From CAXPZW01 sp964221845 (GTDB lineage Bacteria; Bacteroidota; Bacteroidia; Flavobacteriales_D; Sanyastnellaceae), in the NCBI GenBank assembly GCA_964221845.1, contig CAXPZW010000028.1, positions 1 through 19,192 on the forward strand: a stretch of DNA of 19,192 nucleotides. The letters are read 5' to 3'. The stretch's first letter is position 1. Every line of letters starts with the position of its first letter. The notes under the pieces are model-generated. The model searched no databases. It saw only the letters and a program-made list of their open reading frames with translations, and was not told where the DNA came from. Below are positions 1-6,847 of this stretch, piece by piece. The translations under genes were made by a program, and so were the position numbers.

Positions 1-131
1 TAACCTTTGACAAATCATTTGATTCCTTCCCGATGTTCTCTTACGATGGGAAGTACTTGGTGTGGGGCAGCAACCGCCACAACGGACGCACCCGCGACAC
101 CAACTTATTCCTGGCAGAATGGGTCGATTAA
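1..131 (+). CDS. C-terminal end of a PD40/TolB-like beta-propeller protein (partial)
   Basis: The first complete codon is at position 3 and the frame stays open to a TAA at 129-131, giving 42 residues of C-terminus. The peptide contains a propeller-blade signature (FSYDGKYLVWGSNRH) followed by a R-T-R-D-T-N-L-F tail. This is the end I know from periplasmic WD40-like/PD40 repeat proteins of Bacteroidota, where 'F(S/T)xDGKxLVFxSNR' repeats close each blade. The rest of the gene lies upstream of the window, so length, signal peptide and any fused domain (these tails often follow a peptidase or an OmpA-like domain) cannot be judged. Its stop overlaps the next gene's start by 13 bases, suggesting the two are co-transcribed. 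Family call is from recognition of the motif only. Confidence 0.7.
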   Translation, partial: TFDKSFDSFPMFSYDGKYLVWGSNRHNGRTRDTNLFLAEWVD

Positions 132-676
132 TACTGGTTGCAGCGGGCCTGTTGGTTTTGGCTGGCTGTAAACCCGAGCCCACGCACGACCTGACTCCCC
201 TGGAGCAAGCCGTTGCAGGCTTTTGGGAGAAGAACTATACCGGGTTTGGTACCATAGATGGCACCGACTTGGAACACCTTGAGTTGCGTCCCAATCGCAC
301 CGGGCACTGGTACGTGTCACGCGGTGGACAATCCATCCTGAGCAACACCATGTACATCCACAACTGGGAAGTGCGCAATGACTCGCTGCACTTGGATGCG
401 CATGTTAAACCCATTGCAGTGCCCCGCCCTGATGGCACGGTGTACCACACCGATTCGATTCCGTTTTATGTGGATTTTGTACCGCTGCACTTGAACGCTG
501 ATTCGGTCATTCTAAAAGAGGTGTGCAACCTGCAGAAGAACACCTGCGACGGCGTGCAAACGTGGTACAACCGCAACACGTTGGAGGAATTGGTGAGGCA
601 AGATCCCGACAGCGTGACCTTGTTTATACCGCCCAAGCGTCTGAAGGAAATTGGTACGGCTCCTGAAGGGGAATAA
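119..676 (+). CDS. Small predicted lipoprotein of unknown function
   Basis: A 185-residue protein starting at the ATG at 119. This start is preferred over the in-frame ATG at 62 because it places a classic lipoprotein signal at the very N-terminus: a short positive start (MGR), a hydrophobic run, and the lipobox L-A-G-C with the lipid-modified cysteine at residue 17. The longer version would put an arginine/proline-rich stretch before the signal. The mature part has no domain I recognise; it is rich in aromatic and acidic residues, looks like a small beta-rich lipoprotein, and has two cysteines eight apart in the second half. It overlaps the preceding gene by 13 bases and is convergent with the outer-membrane barrel gene, with only two bases between the stop codons. 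Probably anchored in the inner or outer membrane facing the periplasm. No function is assigned. Confidence 0.75.
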   Translation: MGRLILVAAGLLVLAGCKPEPTHDLTPLEQAVAGFWEKNYTGFGTIDGTDLEHLELRPNRTGHWYVSRGGQSILSNTMYIHNWEVRNDSLHLDAHVKPIAVPRPDGTVYHTDSIPFYVDFVPLHLNADSVILKEVCNLQKNTCDGVQTWYNRNTLEELVRQDPDSVTLFIPPKRLKEIGTAPEGE

Positions 677-678
677 GG

Positions 679-1788
679 CTAGAAAGCCTCTCCAAAAGTG
701 AAGTAGGTCTGCAGCCTGCCCTCTCCCACTCCCACATCAAAACGCAGGTTGAGCCTTGAGGCTTGATCGAGTTCAAAACGTGCGCCTACACCATAGGTGT
801 TGCGCAGGTGCTTGAGCGCAAAGTCCTGCGGTTCGCTTGCCACCATGCCTAAGCTCGCAAAGGCCACAGCTCCCCAGCGTTCCCGAATATCCAACCGGTA
901 TTCTCCTTGCCAGATGAGGGCATTGCGGTCGCGAAAACGGCCTTCGTAAAATCCCCGCATGCGCCGAGAGCCGCCCATAAGGGCCAACTGCTGAAACGGC
1001 ACATCTCCCGTGCCATACTCCAACCACAGGCGTGAGGCCAAAGTGTGGGTGTCTTTCAGGTTGCGGTACCCACGCACATCTAAGCGGTACCGATCAAAGC
1101 CGCTGGATCCCCCAAGCGCCAGGGAGAAGTGTTGGTAGCTGGCCTCGGCGTACCACCCTTGTTTGGGCTGCATGACGTGATCGCGGTGGTCCATGAGGTA
1201 GACGCCGCCCAAACCGCTGATGGTACTTCCAGTCCCACCCGGCACAAGGCCCGTGTCGAAGTACCCTCCGGGAGTGTACCGATCGGTGTCCACTCGGTAG
1301 TCTTCGAACCAATAACGCACCCCGGCAAAGTGCCCCTCGGTGTTCAGGGGAAAGAGCCAATCCAAGCGCAACCGGGGGAATGTCACGTAAAAGCGCTCTC
1401 CCTCTGGGTCTTGAAGCTCATTTCCACGGCCGTAGTAGAAATAGGAGTAGCGGTAGTAACCCACCTCTCCCTTGGCCCGCCATCGGTCGTCTGCGGCATA
1501 CAGCTGGAATGGGAGGTACACCAGCAGTTGCTTGTTTTGGGTGTAAGCAAACCCGAATTGGATTTGACTGGGTGGCGTGGTGCTCGGATGGCCCAAAAAA
1601 CGGGTGTGCATCGCCGCTGCGCCTGCTCCCCAGCCTGTCTCAGGCAAGCGAAATAGCACAGGCACACCGATCCAACTGCCCTTGCGGGAAGTGGTGTCGG
1701 CGCTCTGTGCATGGGCCATAGCGCTCCACGCAAGCAAACACAAAAGGACAATCCGCTTCACAGGGCCAAGGTACGTTACCAGATTCAC
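679..1788 (-). CDS. Omp85/BamA-TamA-type outer-membrane beta-barrel protein
   Basis: A 369-residue protein (or 360 from a GTG at 1761, which puts the signal peptide VKRIVLLCLLAWSAMAHAQ right at the N-terminus and is the better start). The signal peptide ends at the A-H-A-Q site. The rest alternates aromatic, glycine and charged residues as in amphipathic barrel strands, and it ends in phenylalanine, the usual outer-membrane barrel terminus. The segment around residues 272-300 (G-G-S-R-R-M-R-G-F-Y-E-G-R-F-R-D, then Q-G-E-Y-R-L-D-I) matches the conserved 'GG..R-G-(F/Y)....D......E-(Y/L)-R' barrel region of the bacterial surface antigen (D15) family. No POTRA domains fit in the short N-terminus, so this is a barrel-only member rather than BamA itself. 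Role in protein or lipid insertion or transport is not determinable from sequence. Confidence 0.75.
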   Translation of the reverse strand: MNLVTYLGPVKRIVLLCLLAWSAMAHAQSADTTSRKGSWIGVPVLFRLPETGWGAGAAAMHTRFLGHPSTTPPSQIQFGFAYTQNKQLLVYLPFQLYAADDRWRAKGEVGYYRYSYFYYGRGNELQDPEGERFYVTFPRLRLDWLFPLNTEGHFAGVRYWFEDYRVDTDRYTPGGYFDTGLVPGGTGSTISGLGGVYLMDHRDHVMQPKQGWYAEASYQHFSLALGGSSGFDRYRLDVRGYRNLKDTHTLASRLWLEYGTGDVPFQQLALMGGSRRMRGFYEGRFRDRNALIWQGEYRLDIRERWGAVAFASLGMVASEPQDFALKHLRNTYGVGARFELDQASRLNLRFDVGVGEGRLQTYFTFGEAF

Positions 1789-1822
1789 CCGATATTCGCG
1801 TTTTGCTTAACGCTTCGTACCT

Positions 1823-2401
1823 GTGGAATACTTCGTACTCAACAAACCTTTCGGCTATCTGAGCCAATTCACCGACGAGGGCAACCGCCCAGGCCTTGGC
1901 CAAATCTTGAATGTCCCTAGCGACGTGTACCCCGTGGGGCGTCTCGACGCGGACTCCGAAGGGCTGTTGCTGCTGACCAACGATAAGGCGGTAAATAGCC
2001 TCCTGCTGGATCCGGATCGTCAGCATGCACGCACGTACTGGGTGCAAGTTGAAGGATCGCCTACCGAGCATGATTTGAAAGCGTTTGAGCGCCCCTTGAA
2101 CATCTCCATCCGAAAGAAACCCTTCCGCACCCGCCCGGCCAAAGGCGTATTGATGGATCCACCTGAAGTTTGGGAGCGCAACCCACCTGTCCGCGTGCGC
2201 AAAACAGTTCCGGACAGCTGGATTGCCATGACCTTGGTGGAAGGCAAGAACCGACAGGTACGCAAAATGACAGCCGCCATCGGCTTCCCTACCCTGCGAC
2301 TCATCCGCTGGAGCATTGAAGACCTGGAGTTGGGTGACTTGCCTTCGGGCCAAGTGCGCGCCATCTCCCGCGAAGACGCTTACCGACTGCTGCAGCTGTG
2401 A
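1823..2401 (+). CDS. rluE: 23S rRNA pseudouridine synthase, RluE type
   Basis: A 192-residue RsuA/RluB/E/F-family pseudouridine synthase starting at a GTG at 1823. The N-terminal L-N-K-P-F-G-Y-L-S-Q-F-T-D-E block is the signature that separates RluE from its relatives. The catalytic block G-R-L-D-A-D-S-E-G-L-L-L-L-T-N-D follows, with the nucleophilic aspartate at residue 42. K-N-R-Q-V-R-K-M near residue 140 is the conserved RNA-contact motif. There is no N-terminal S4 domain, again as in RluE. The family enzyme isomerises a uridine in domain V of 23S rRNA (U2457 in E. coli). Start and length match the family (E. coli RluE is slightly longer at the N-terminus). The stop overlaps the PlsC start by four bases (GTGA). 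Confidence 0.9.
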   Translation: MEYFVLNKPFGYLSQFTDEGNRPGLGQILNVPSDVYPVGRLDADSEGLLLLTNDKAVNSLLLDPDRQHARTYWVQVEGSPTEHDLKAFERPLNISIRKKPFRTRPAKGVLMDPPEVWERNPPVRVRKTVPDSWIAMTLVEGKNRQVRKMTAAIGFPTLRLIRWSIEDLELGDLPSGQVRAISREDAYRLLQL

Positions 2402-3123
2402 TCCACACCCTACTTGCCCCCTTTCGCATCTTGCTGATCTTTGTGGCCACATTGATCTGTGGCACCGTAGGCGTGCTAATGCGCCTGTTTGGAGCATCCA
2501 CCGACATCACGGTGATGGTCATCAGTCATAAGGTCTGGGGTCCGTTTGTTAACGGCATCACCGGCATGCGCGTGGAAGTGCACGGCATGGATCAGGTGGA
2601 CCTTTCTACACCATCGATCTATTGCGCCAACCACAGTTCGTTGATGGACATTCCGGCCATTTGTGCCAACACGCGCTTCCCCCTGTACTTCGTGGCCAAG
2701 GAATCGCTCAAGAAGGTACCTGGACTCGGTTGGTATGTCACGGTGACGGGCATGATCTTCATCAATCGAAGCAACCGGGAGCAAGCCATGCAAAGCATGA
2801 AGCGTGCAGCCGAGCTCATCAAGAACGGCAAGAACGTATTGACCTTCCCCGAGGGTTCGCGCAGTGCGGACGGTGAACTTCAGATGTTTCGTCGGGGCTC
2901 GTTCATCATTGCGCTGGAAGGCGACATTCCTGTGGTTCCCATTGCGCTTGAAAAGGTGAGCCGCGTGCTGCCCAAAGGCGGTTGGGTACTTAAACCCGGT
3001 AAAGTGCGCATGACAGTGGGTCAACCACTCTACCCCAGCTCCCTCCCCGAACGCACTCCTGAAGCGTTCGCAGCGGCGACCAAAGAAGCGGTCGCAGCGC
3101 TGATGCAAAACAACAAGGCATAA
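2398..3123 (+). CDS. plsC: 1-acyl-sn-glycerol-3-phosphate acyltransferase
   Basis: A 241-residue PlsC/LPLAT family enzyme that adds the second acyl chain to lysophosphatidic acid in phospholipid synthesis at the inner membrane. A hydrophobic N-terminal segment (residues about 4-30) anchors it. The catalytic H-x4-D motif is N-H-S-S-L-M-D with His79 and Asp84. The following blocks are all present: F-V-A-K-E-S-L (98-104), F-I-N-R-S near 121-125, F-P-E-G-S-R-S (150-156), and P-V-V-P-I-A-L. Length is normal. The GTG start at 2398 lies inside the last codons of the rluE gene (GTGA overlap), so translation is probably coupled. A strong hairpin immediately after the stop ends the unit. Confidence 0.9.
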   Translation: MIHTLLAPFRILLIFVATLICGTVGVLMRLFGASTDITVMVISHKVWGPFVNGITGMRVEVHGMDQVDLSTPSIYCANHSSLMDIPAICANTRFPLYFVAKESLKKVPGLGWYVTVTGMIFINRSNREQAMQSMKRAAELIKNGKNVLTFPEGSRSADGELQMFRRGSFIIALEGDIPVVPIALEKVSRVLPKGGWVLKPGKVRMTVGQPLYPSSLPERTPEAFAAATKEAVAALMQNNKA

Positions 3124-3124
3124 A

Positions 3125-3153
3125 AAAACGGCGCCCCACTGGAGCGCCGTTTT
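3125..3153. terminator. Bidirectional intrinsic terminator between plsC and a T9SS gene
   Basis: A perfect ten-base stem, AAAACGGCGC (3125-3134) with GCGCCGTTTT (3144-3153), has a nine-base loop. It carries an A-run before the stem and a T-run after it, so it can terminate plsC on the + strand and the converging gene at 3171 on the - strand. Its core sequence recurs at 9132-9157. Confidence 0.85.
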
Positions 3154-3170
3154 CTATGATGGGCGAAGGG

Positions 3171-4625
3171 TTACTTCGCTACAGTCACGCGTTGGGTCAT
3201 CACCACATCGCCGGCAGTGATGTTTACCAGGTACATGCCAGCGGTCAAACCGCCGAAGTCCAGGTCAAAGCGGTGCTCGCCTGAGAGTACAATACCGAAG
3301 TCCTCGTTTAATACACGCTGACCTTGCAGTGAGTAAACCTCTACGGTCACGTCCTCAGCGTTGATCAGGTTGAACGCTACAGTAGCGTTGTCACGCACTG
3401 GGTTCGGGTATACGCTCAGCGACTGCTCGAAGTCTTGCTCCTTAACAGTTACTGTGCTCGCATTGGCGTTGGCTTGCTCCATAGAGAACTGAACCGAACC
3501 GTCGGTGCTCCATACGGTGCCCGCATCGGTCCAAGCCATGGCGTTGCCGTCCACACCACACGATGCGTAAGCAGAGCCATTGAGGCCATCGCCGTAAGCA
3601 TCACGGAATACAAAAGTGTAGCAACCGGTCGCAGGCAAGCCAAAGCTGTGGTTGTACTCGGTCAGCGCTTCCTCGTAAGGACCGCCAGTCATCACTTCGT
3701 CGCCGTTCTCATCGATCACGCTCCAAGTGGTCTCCCCTGGCCAGCAATCGGTGTTCACGTCTACGTACCACCAAGTAGTGGCTTCAACAGCACCTACAGC
3801 CACTGATGCTTGCCAGCCGTTGTTTTCGGTGTTGTCGTCGTCAGCGTCAATCACAAACTCGAGGTCGGTGTCGCTGTCGGCGTTAACCATGCCGAAGTCC
3901 ATGATGGCTGATTCCCACCAGCCGAGTGAACCGCTCCAGGTTTGCTCGATAGGACAGTCGTCGCAACCCATCATCACTACAGTAGCGCTGGTGAGTTCAT
4001 CGGTACCTACGTTGGTCAGCTCAATAGAAGCGTTGAAAGGAGCTTCACACGCAGCAGTGGTGCCGGTGTAAGCGCTTACTGCAACATCCGAAGTGGCAGC
4101 AGAGCAGGTCATGTCTTCCATGAACCCCCAGTGCTCAGCAGCTTCGATCTGGCCGGTCTCGTAGATGCGGCCATCAGGACAGATGGTGTAAATAGTGGGG
4201 TAGTAAGCAATCTCCAACAGGTTAGCGATCCAACCGGCGTCGTCGATGATGGGGTAGCCTGTACCGTCAATCCAGTTGCCCTGGGTAGCGGTGCCGGTAC
4301 CTTCGAGGTCAGCAGCGGTGGTTGAATCGTCGCCTTCTACGAAGATGACAATCACGTCGTCGGTACCGTCTGGGCCGTAAGTCTCCCAAACATCCTCCAG
4401 TGCACCGCTGGTGTGGTAGCTCCAGCAAGGGCCGCACCAGGTGGCCGATACGTCGATGATCACCTTGTAGCCTTGCGACAGGTAGTCATACAGGTTGTGG
4501 GTGTTCCCGTTGATGTCTTCGGCTTCGAAGTTGGGAACAAACGAACCGTTGGTCATTTGGGCCTGAGAGAATGTAGTTGAGGCCAAAAATGCCATCACGG
4601 CACATACGCGTAAAATGTGTTTCAT
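3171..4625 (-). CDS. T9SS-exported thioredoxin-fold protein
   Basis: 484 residues from the ATG at 4625, chosen because it gives a proper signal peptide (M-K-H-I-L-R-V-C-A-V then a hydrophobic run ending S-Q-A-Q, about residue 23); an in-frame ATG 63 bases earlier adds a non-signal extension. Domains: a thioredoxin-like domain (about 28-180) with the redox site W-C-G-P-C-W (Cys64, Cys67) and a probable cis-proline at Y-Y-P-T (Pro143); a middle beta-sandwich region rich in Asp and paired Cys (about 180-390, including C-D-D-C at 221-224 and a C-Y-T-F...D-A-Y-G-D-G block); and a C-terminal T9SS type A sorting domain (V-Y-P-N-P at 405-409, ending T-V-A-K). Predicted to cross the outer membrane by T9SS and either be released or attached to the surface. 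The substrate of the redox site is unknown. Ends at the shared terminator at 3125-3153. Confidence 0.85.
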   Translation of the reverse strand: MKHILRVCAVMAFLASTTFSQAQMTNGSFVPNFEAEDINGNTHNLYDYLSQGYKVIIDVSATWCGPCWSYHTSGALEDVWETYGPDGTDDVIVIFVEGDDSTTAADLEGTGTATQGNWIDGTGYPIIDDAGWIANLLEIAYYPTIYTICPDGRIYETGQIEAAEHWGFMEDMTCSAATSDVAVSAYTGTTAACEAPFNASIELTNVGTDELTSATVVMMGCDDCPIEQTWSGSLGWWESAIMDFGMVNADSDTDLEFVIDADDDNTENNGWQASVAVGAVEATTWWYVDVNTDCWPGETTWSVIDENGDEVMTGGPYEEALTEYNHSFGLPATGCYTFVFRDAYGDGLNGSAYASCGVDGNAMAWTDAGTVWSTDGSVQFSMEQANANASTVTVKEQDFEQSLSVYPNPVRDNATVAFNLINAEDVTVEVYSLQGQRVLNEDFGIVLSGEHRFDLDFGGLTAGMYLVNITAGDVVMTQRVTVAK

Positions 4626-4659
4626 AATAGAAGGGCGTGAAATATGAATATAATGTAAT

Positions 4660-4688
4660 GTAAGATAGATCACCCCTCCTATAGTCAA
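4660..4688 (-). promoter_or_regulatory. Weak candidate promoter for the thioredoxin-fold T9SS gene
   Basis: On the - strand a TTG (4688-4686) is followed after 18 bases by TATCTTAC (4667-4660), six of eight matches to the Bacteroidota -7 box TAnnTTTG. It would give a leader of roughly 30 bases before the ATG at 4625. Spacing is right but the box is imperfect, so this is tentative. Confidence 0.3.
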
Positions 4689-4693
4689 ACGTC

Positions 4694-6763
4694 CTACATG
4701 CTCGCGTTTTCCACGTCTAATTGTGATGCTACCGCAAAACCCTCTGAAATCGCGCGTTTGGCGTCGAGTTCACCCGCTTTTTTGGCCCCTCCGATCACAT
4801 CGAATTTCAACCCTGCAGCTTCCAATTCAGCTGCAAGTCCATTGACCGAAAGCTGGCCGGCACACACCACGACGGTATCTGCGTGAATCACTTCGGTATT
4901 GCCCTCGCGTTCAATCTCTAGGCCTTCGGGAACAATGGCCTTGTAATACACACCACTCAGCATGTCCACCTGGTGCATCTTCAGACTTGCGCGGTGGATC
5001 CAGCCTGTGGTTTTGCCCAGTCCCGCACCCAGCTTGCCATCCTTGCGCTGCATGAGTGTGATCTGTCGCTTGGGGGGCTGCGGTTGGGGCTTGCCTTTGA
5101 GCCCACCTCTGTGTTCCAGCAAGGCATCGACATTCCACAGGTCCAGGAATACATCTACAGGCATGGGCGCTTCTGCCGAGTGCAACAAGAACTCGGCTAC
5201 ATCGAATCCAATGCCGCCCGCGCCGATGATGGCCACGCGTTCTCCGGCTTCAACCTCTCCTTTAAGCAACGCGTCGTACGCCACGACATGCGGGAGCTCC
5301 ACGCCTGGGAGGTTGAGTTTTCGAGGAGTGACACCGGTGGCCAGCACTACATGATCAAACCCTTCCGCTTTCAGGGCGACCACTTCTGCAGCGGTGTTCA
5401 AACGGATGTCCACGTTGAGCTCTCCCAACATTTGGTTGAAGTAGCGCATGGTCTCGTGAAACTCTTCTTTACCCGGAATCACGCGCGCCAAGTTGAACTG
5501 GCCGCCCAAGGACCCTGAGCGCTCAAACAGGCTCACTTGGTGTCCAGCTTGCGCGGCATACATGGCTGCACTCATACCAGCGGGCCCTCCACCCACAACG
5601 GCGACCTTTCTAGGTGCTGTGGTTGGAGCTATGATCTTTTCGGTCTCATGGCAGGCGCGTGGGTTGACCAAGCAGGATGCAGTTTTGCGCTTGAAAATGT
5701 GATCCAGACAGGCCTGGTTGCAAGCAATACAGGTATTGATGCGTTCGGGCTGCTTGTCTTTTGCCTTGTTGACAAAGTCAGGGTCGGCCAAAAAAGGACG
5801 GGCCATGGAAACCATGTCTGCAATGCCATCGGCAAGCACGGCTTCGGCTTTGTCGGGGGTGTTAATGCGGTTGGTAGCGATGAGCGGGATGTTCACCTCC
5901 CCCATCATCTTGGCGGTCACCCAAGCAAATCCACTACGCGGAACCATGGTGGCAATGGTAGGCACGCGGGCTTCGTGCCAGCCAATTCCGGTGTTAATGA
6001 CGCTTGCGCCTGCCTGTTCAATGCGCTTGGCCAGTTCAACAATTTCTTCCCAGCTGCTGCCGCCAGGGACCAAGTCCAGCATGCTCAAGCGGTAGATGAT
6101 GACAAACTCCGGTCCCACGGCCGCGCGAATCTGTTTGACAATTTCAACCGGGAAGCGCATCCGGTTTTCGTAGGAACCGCCCCATTGGTCTTTGCGATGA
6201 TTGGTGGCGCTCACCAGAAACTCGTTGATCAGGTAGCCCTCGCTGCCCATGACCTCTACCCCATCGTAACCCGCCTTTTGGGCCAACTTGGCCGCGCGTA
6301 CATAGTGCCGGATGGTACGCTTCACCCCTGCTCCACTCAACGCGCGCGGCTTGAATGGTGTGATCGGGGCTTTGATGGCCGATGGGGCTACGTTCAAGGG
6401 GTGATACCCGTACCGGCCTGCGTGCAGGATTTGCATGCATATGCGTCCGCCCGCTTCGTGCACGGCACCGGTGACTTGTTGGTGTTTGCGTATATGCCCG
6501 CTGTGGGTCATGCGAATGGCAAACGGCGACACCCAGCCTTCTCGGTTGGGAGCCACACCTCCGGTCACCATCATGGCCACACCACCTTCAGCGCGTTCGG
6601 CGAAGTAGCGGGCCATTTTGTGGAAGCCCCCTTTGGCTTCTTCCAACCCGGTGTGCATGCTCCCCATCAAAATGCGGTTGGGCAGCGTGAGGTGCCCCAC
6701 TTGCAAAGGCGAGAATACATGGGGGTACAACGGATGGGGCGAGGTGTTATGCATGCCGAGCAA
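4694..6763 (-). CDS. fadH: 2,4-dienoyl-CoA reductase (NADPH)
   Basis: 689 residues (686 from the next ATG), close to E. coli FadH (672). FadH reduces 2,4-dienoyl-CoA during beta-oxidation of unsaturated fatty acids with an FMN, 4Fe-4S, FAD electron chain. The N-terminal old-yellow-enzyme barrel contains N-R-I-L-M-G-S-M-H-T-G-L-E-E and the active-site pair Tyr177 (E-G-Y-L-I-N-E-F) and His263 (G-W-H-E-A-R-V-P-T). Both sit at a constant offset of 11 from the E. coli catalytic Tyr166 and His252. The Fe-S cysteines Cys345, Cys348, Cys352 and Cys364 have the family spacing C-x2-C-x3-C-x11-C. The FAD-binding Rossmann site is G-G-G-P-A-G at 391-396, and a second G-A-G-G-I-G site follows for NADPH. 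All key residues are intact. Divergent from pruA, with 84 bases between the two start codons. Confidence 0.93.
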   Translation of the reverse strand: MLGMHNTSPHPLYPHVFSPLQVGHLTLPNRILMGSMHTGLEEAKGGFHKMARYFAERAEGGVAMMVTGGVAPNREGWVSPFAIRMTHSGHIRKHQQVTGAVHEAGGRICMQILHAGRYGYHPLNVAPSAIKAPITPFKPRALSGAGVKRTIRHYVRAAKLAQKAGYDGVEVMGSEGYLINEFLVSATNHRKDQWGGSYENRMRFPVEIVKQIRAAVGPEFVIIYRLSMLDLVPGGSSWEEIVELAKRIEQAGASVINTGIGWHEARVPTIATMVPRSGFAWVTAKMMGEVNIPLIATNRINTPDKAEAVLADGIADMVSMARPFLADPDFVNKAKDKQPERINTCIACNQACLDHIFKRKTASCLVNPRACHETEKIIAPTTAPRKVAVVGGGPAGMSAAMYAAQAGHQVSLFERSGSLGGQFNLARVIPGKEEFHETMRYFNQMLGELNVDIRLNTAAEVVALKAEGFDHVVLATGVTPRKLNLPGVELPHVVAYDALLKGEVEAGERVAIIGAGGIGFDVAEFLLHSAEAPMPVDVFLDLWNVDALLEHRGGLKGKPQPQPPKRQITLMQRKDGKLGAGLGKTTGWIHRASLKMHQVDMLSGVYYKAIVPEGLEIEREGNTEVIHADTVVVCAGQLSVNGLAAELEAAGLKFDVIGGAKKAGELDAKRAISEGFAVASQLDVENASM

Positions 6764-6789
6764 GTTACGGAATCCTGTTTATGTAACGC

Positions 6790-6823
6790 TTGACTCAAAC
6801 CGGATTGAATCCCCGTACATTTG
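6790..6823 (+). promoter_or_regulatory. pruA promoter, Bacteroidota type
   Basis: TTG at 6790-6792, a 23-base spacer, and a perfect TAnnTTTG box (TACATTTG, 6816-6823). Transcription would start near 6828-6830, about 20 bases before the ATG at 6848. The -33 trinucleotide is the end of TGTAACGCTTG (6782-6792), a sequence also found at the same place in the HU promoter. Confidence 0.7.
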
Positions 6824-6847
6824 CCCCGAAATTTAACCCATACGTCC

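Noticed and set aside
677..688. Small hairpin GGCT-AGAA-AGCC between the lipoprotein and BamA-like genes
   Set aside because: Only a four-base stem and no T-run; too weak to call a terminator.
1769..1776. Possible -7 box (TACCTTGG, - strand) just upstream of the GTG start of the BamA-like gene
   Set aside because: One mismatch in a critical base and no TTG at the right distance, so it was not listed as a promoter.
1640..2497. 285-codon open frame on the - strand
   Set aside because: Runs across the BamA-like gene, the spacer, and opposite rluE in unrelated frames; no motif is visible.
5537..6793. 418-codon open frame on the + strand
   Set aside because: It lies wholly opposite fadH, whose product is intact with all catalytic and Fe-S residues. 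The antisense frame has no recognisable domain and is a by-product of codon bias.
6821..6847. TTG start for pruA nine codons upstream of the chosen ATG
   Set aside because: The TTG is part of the perfect TAnnTTTG promoter box, so it would precede the transcript start.
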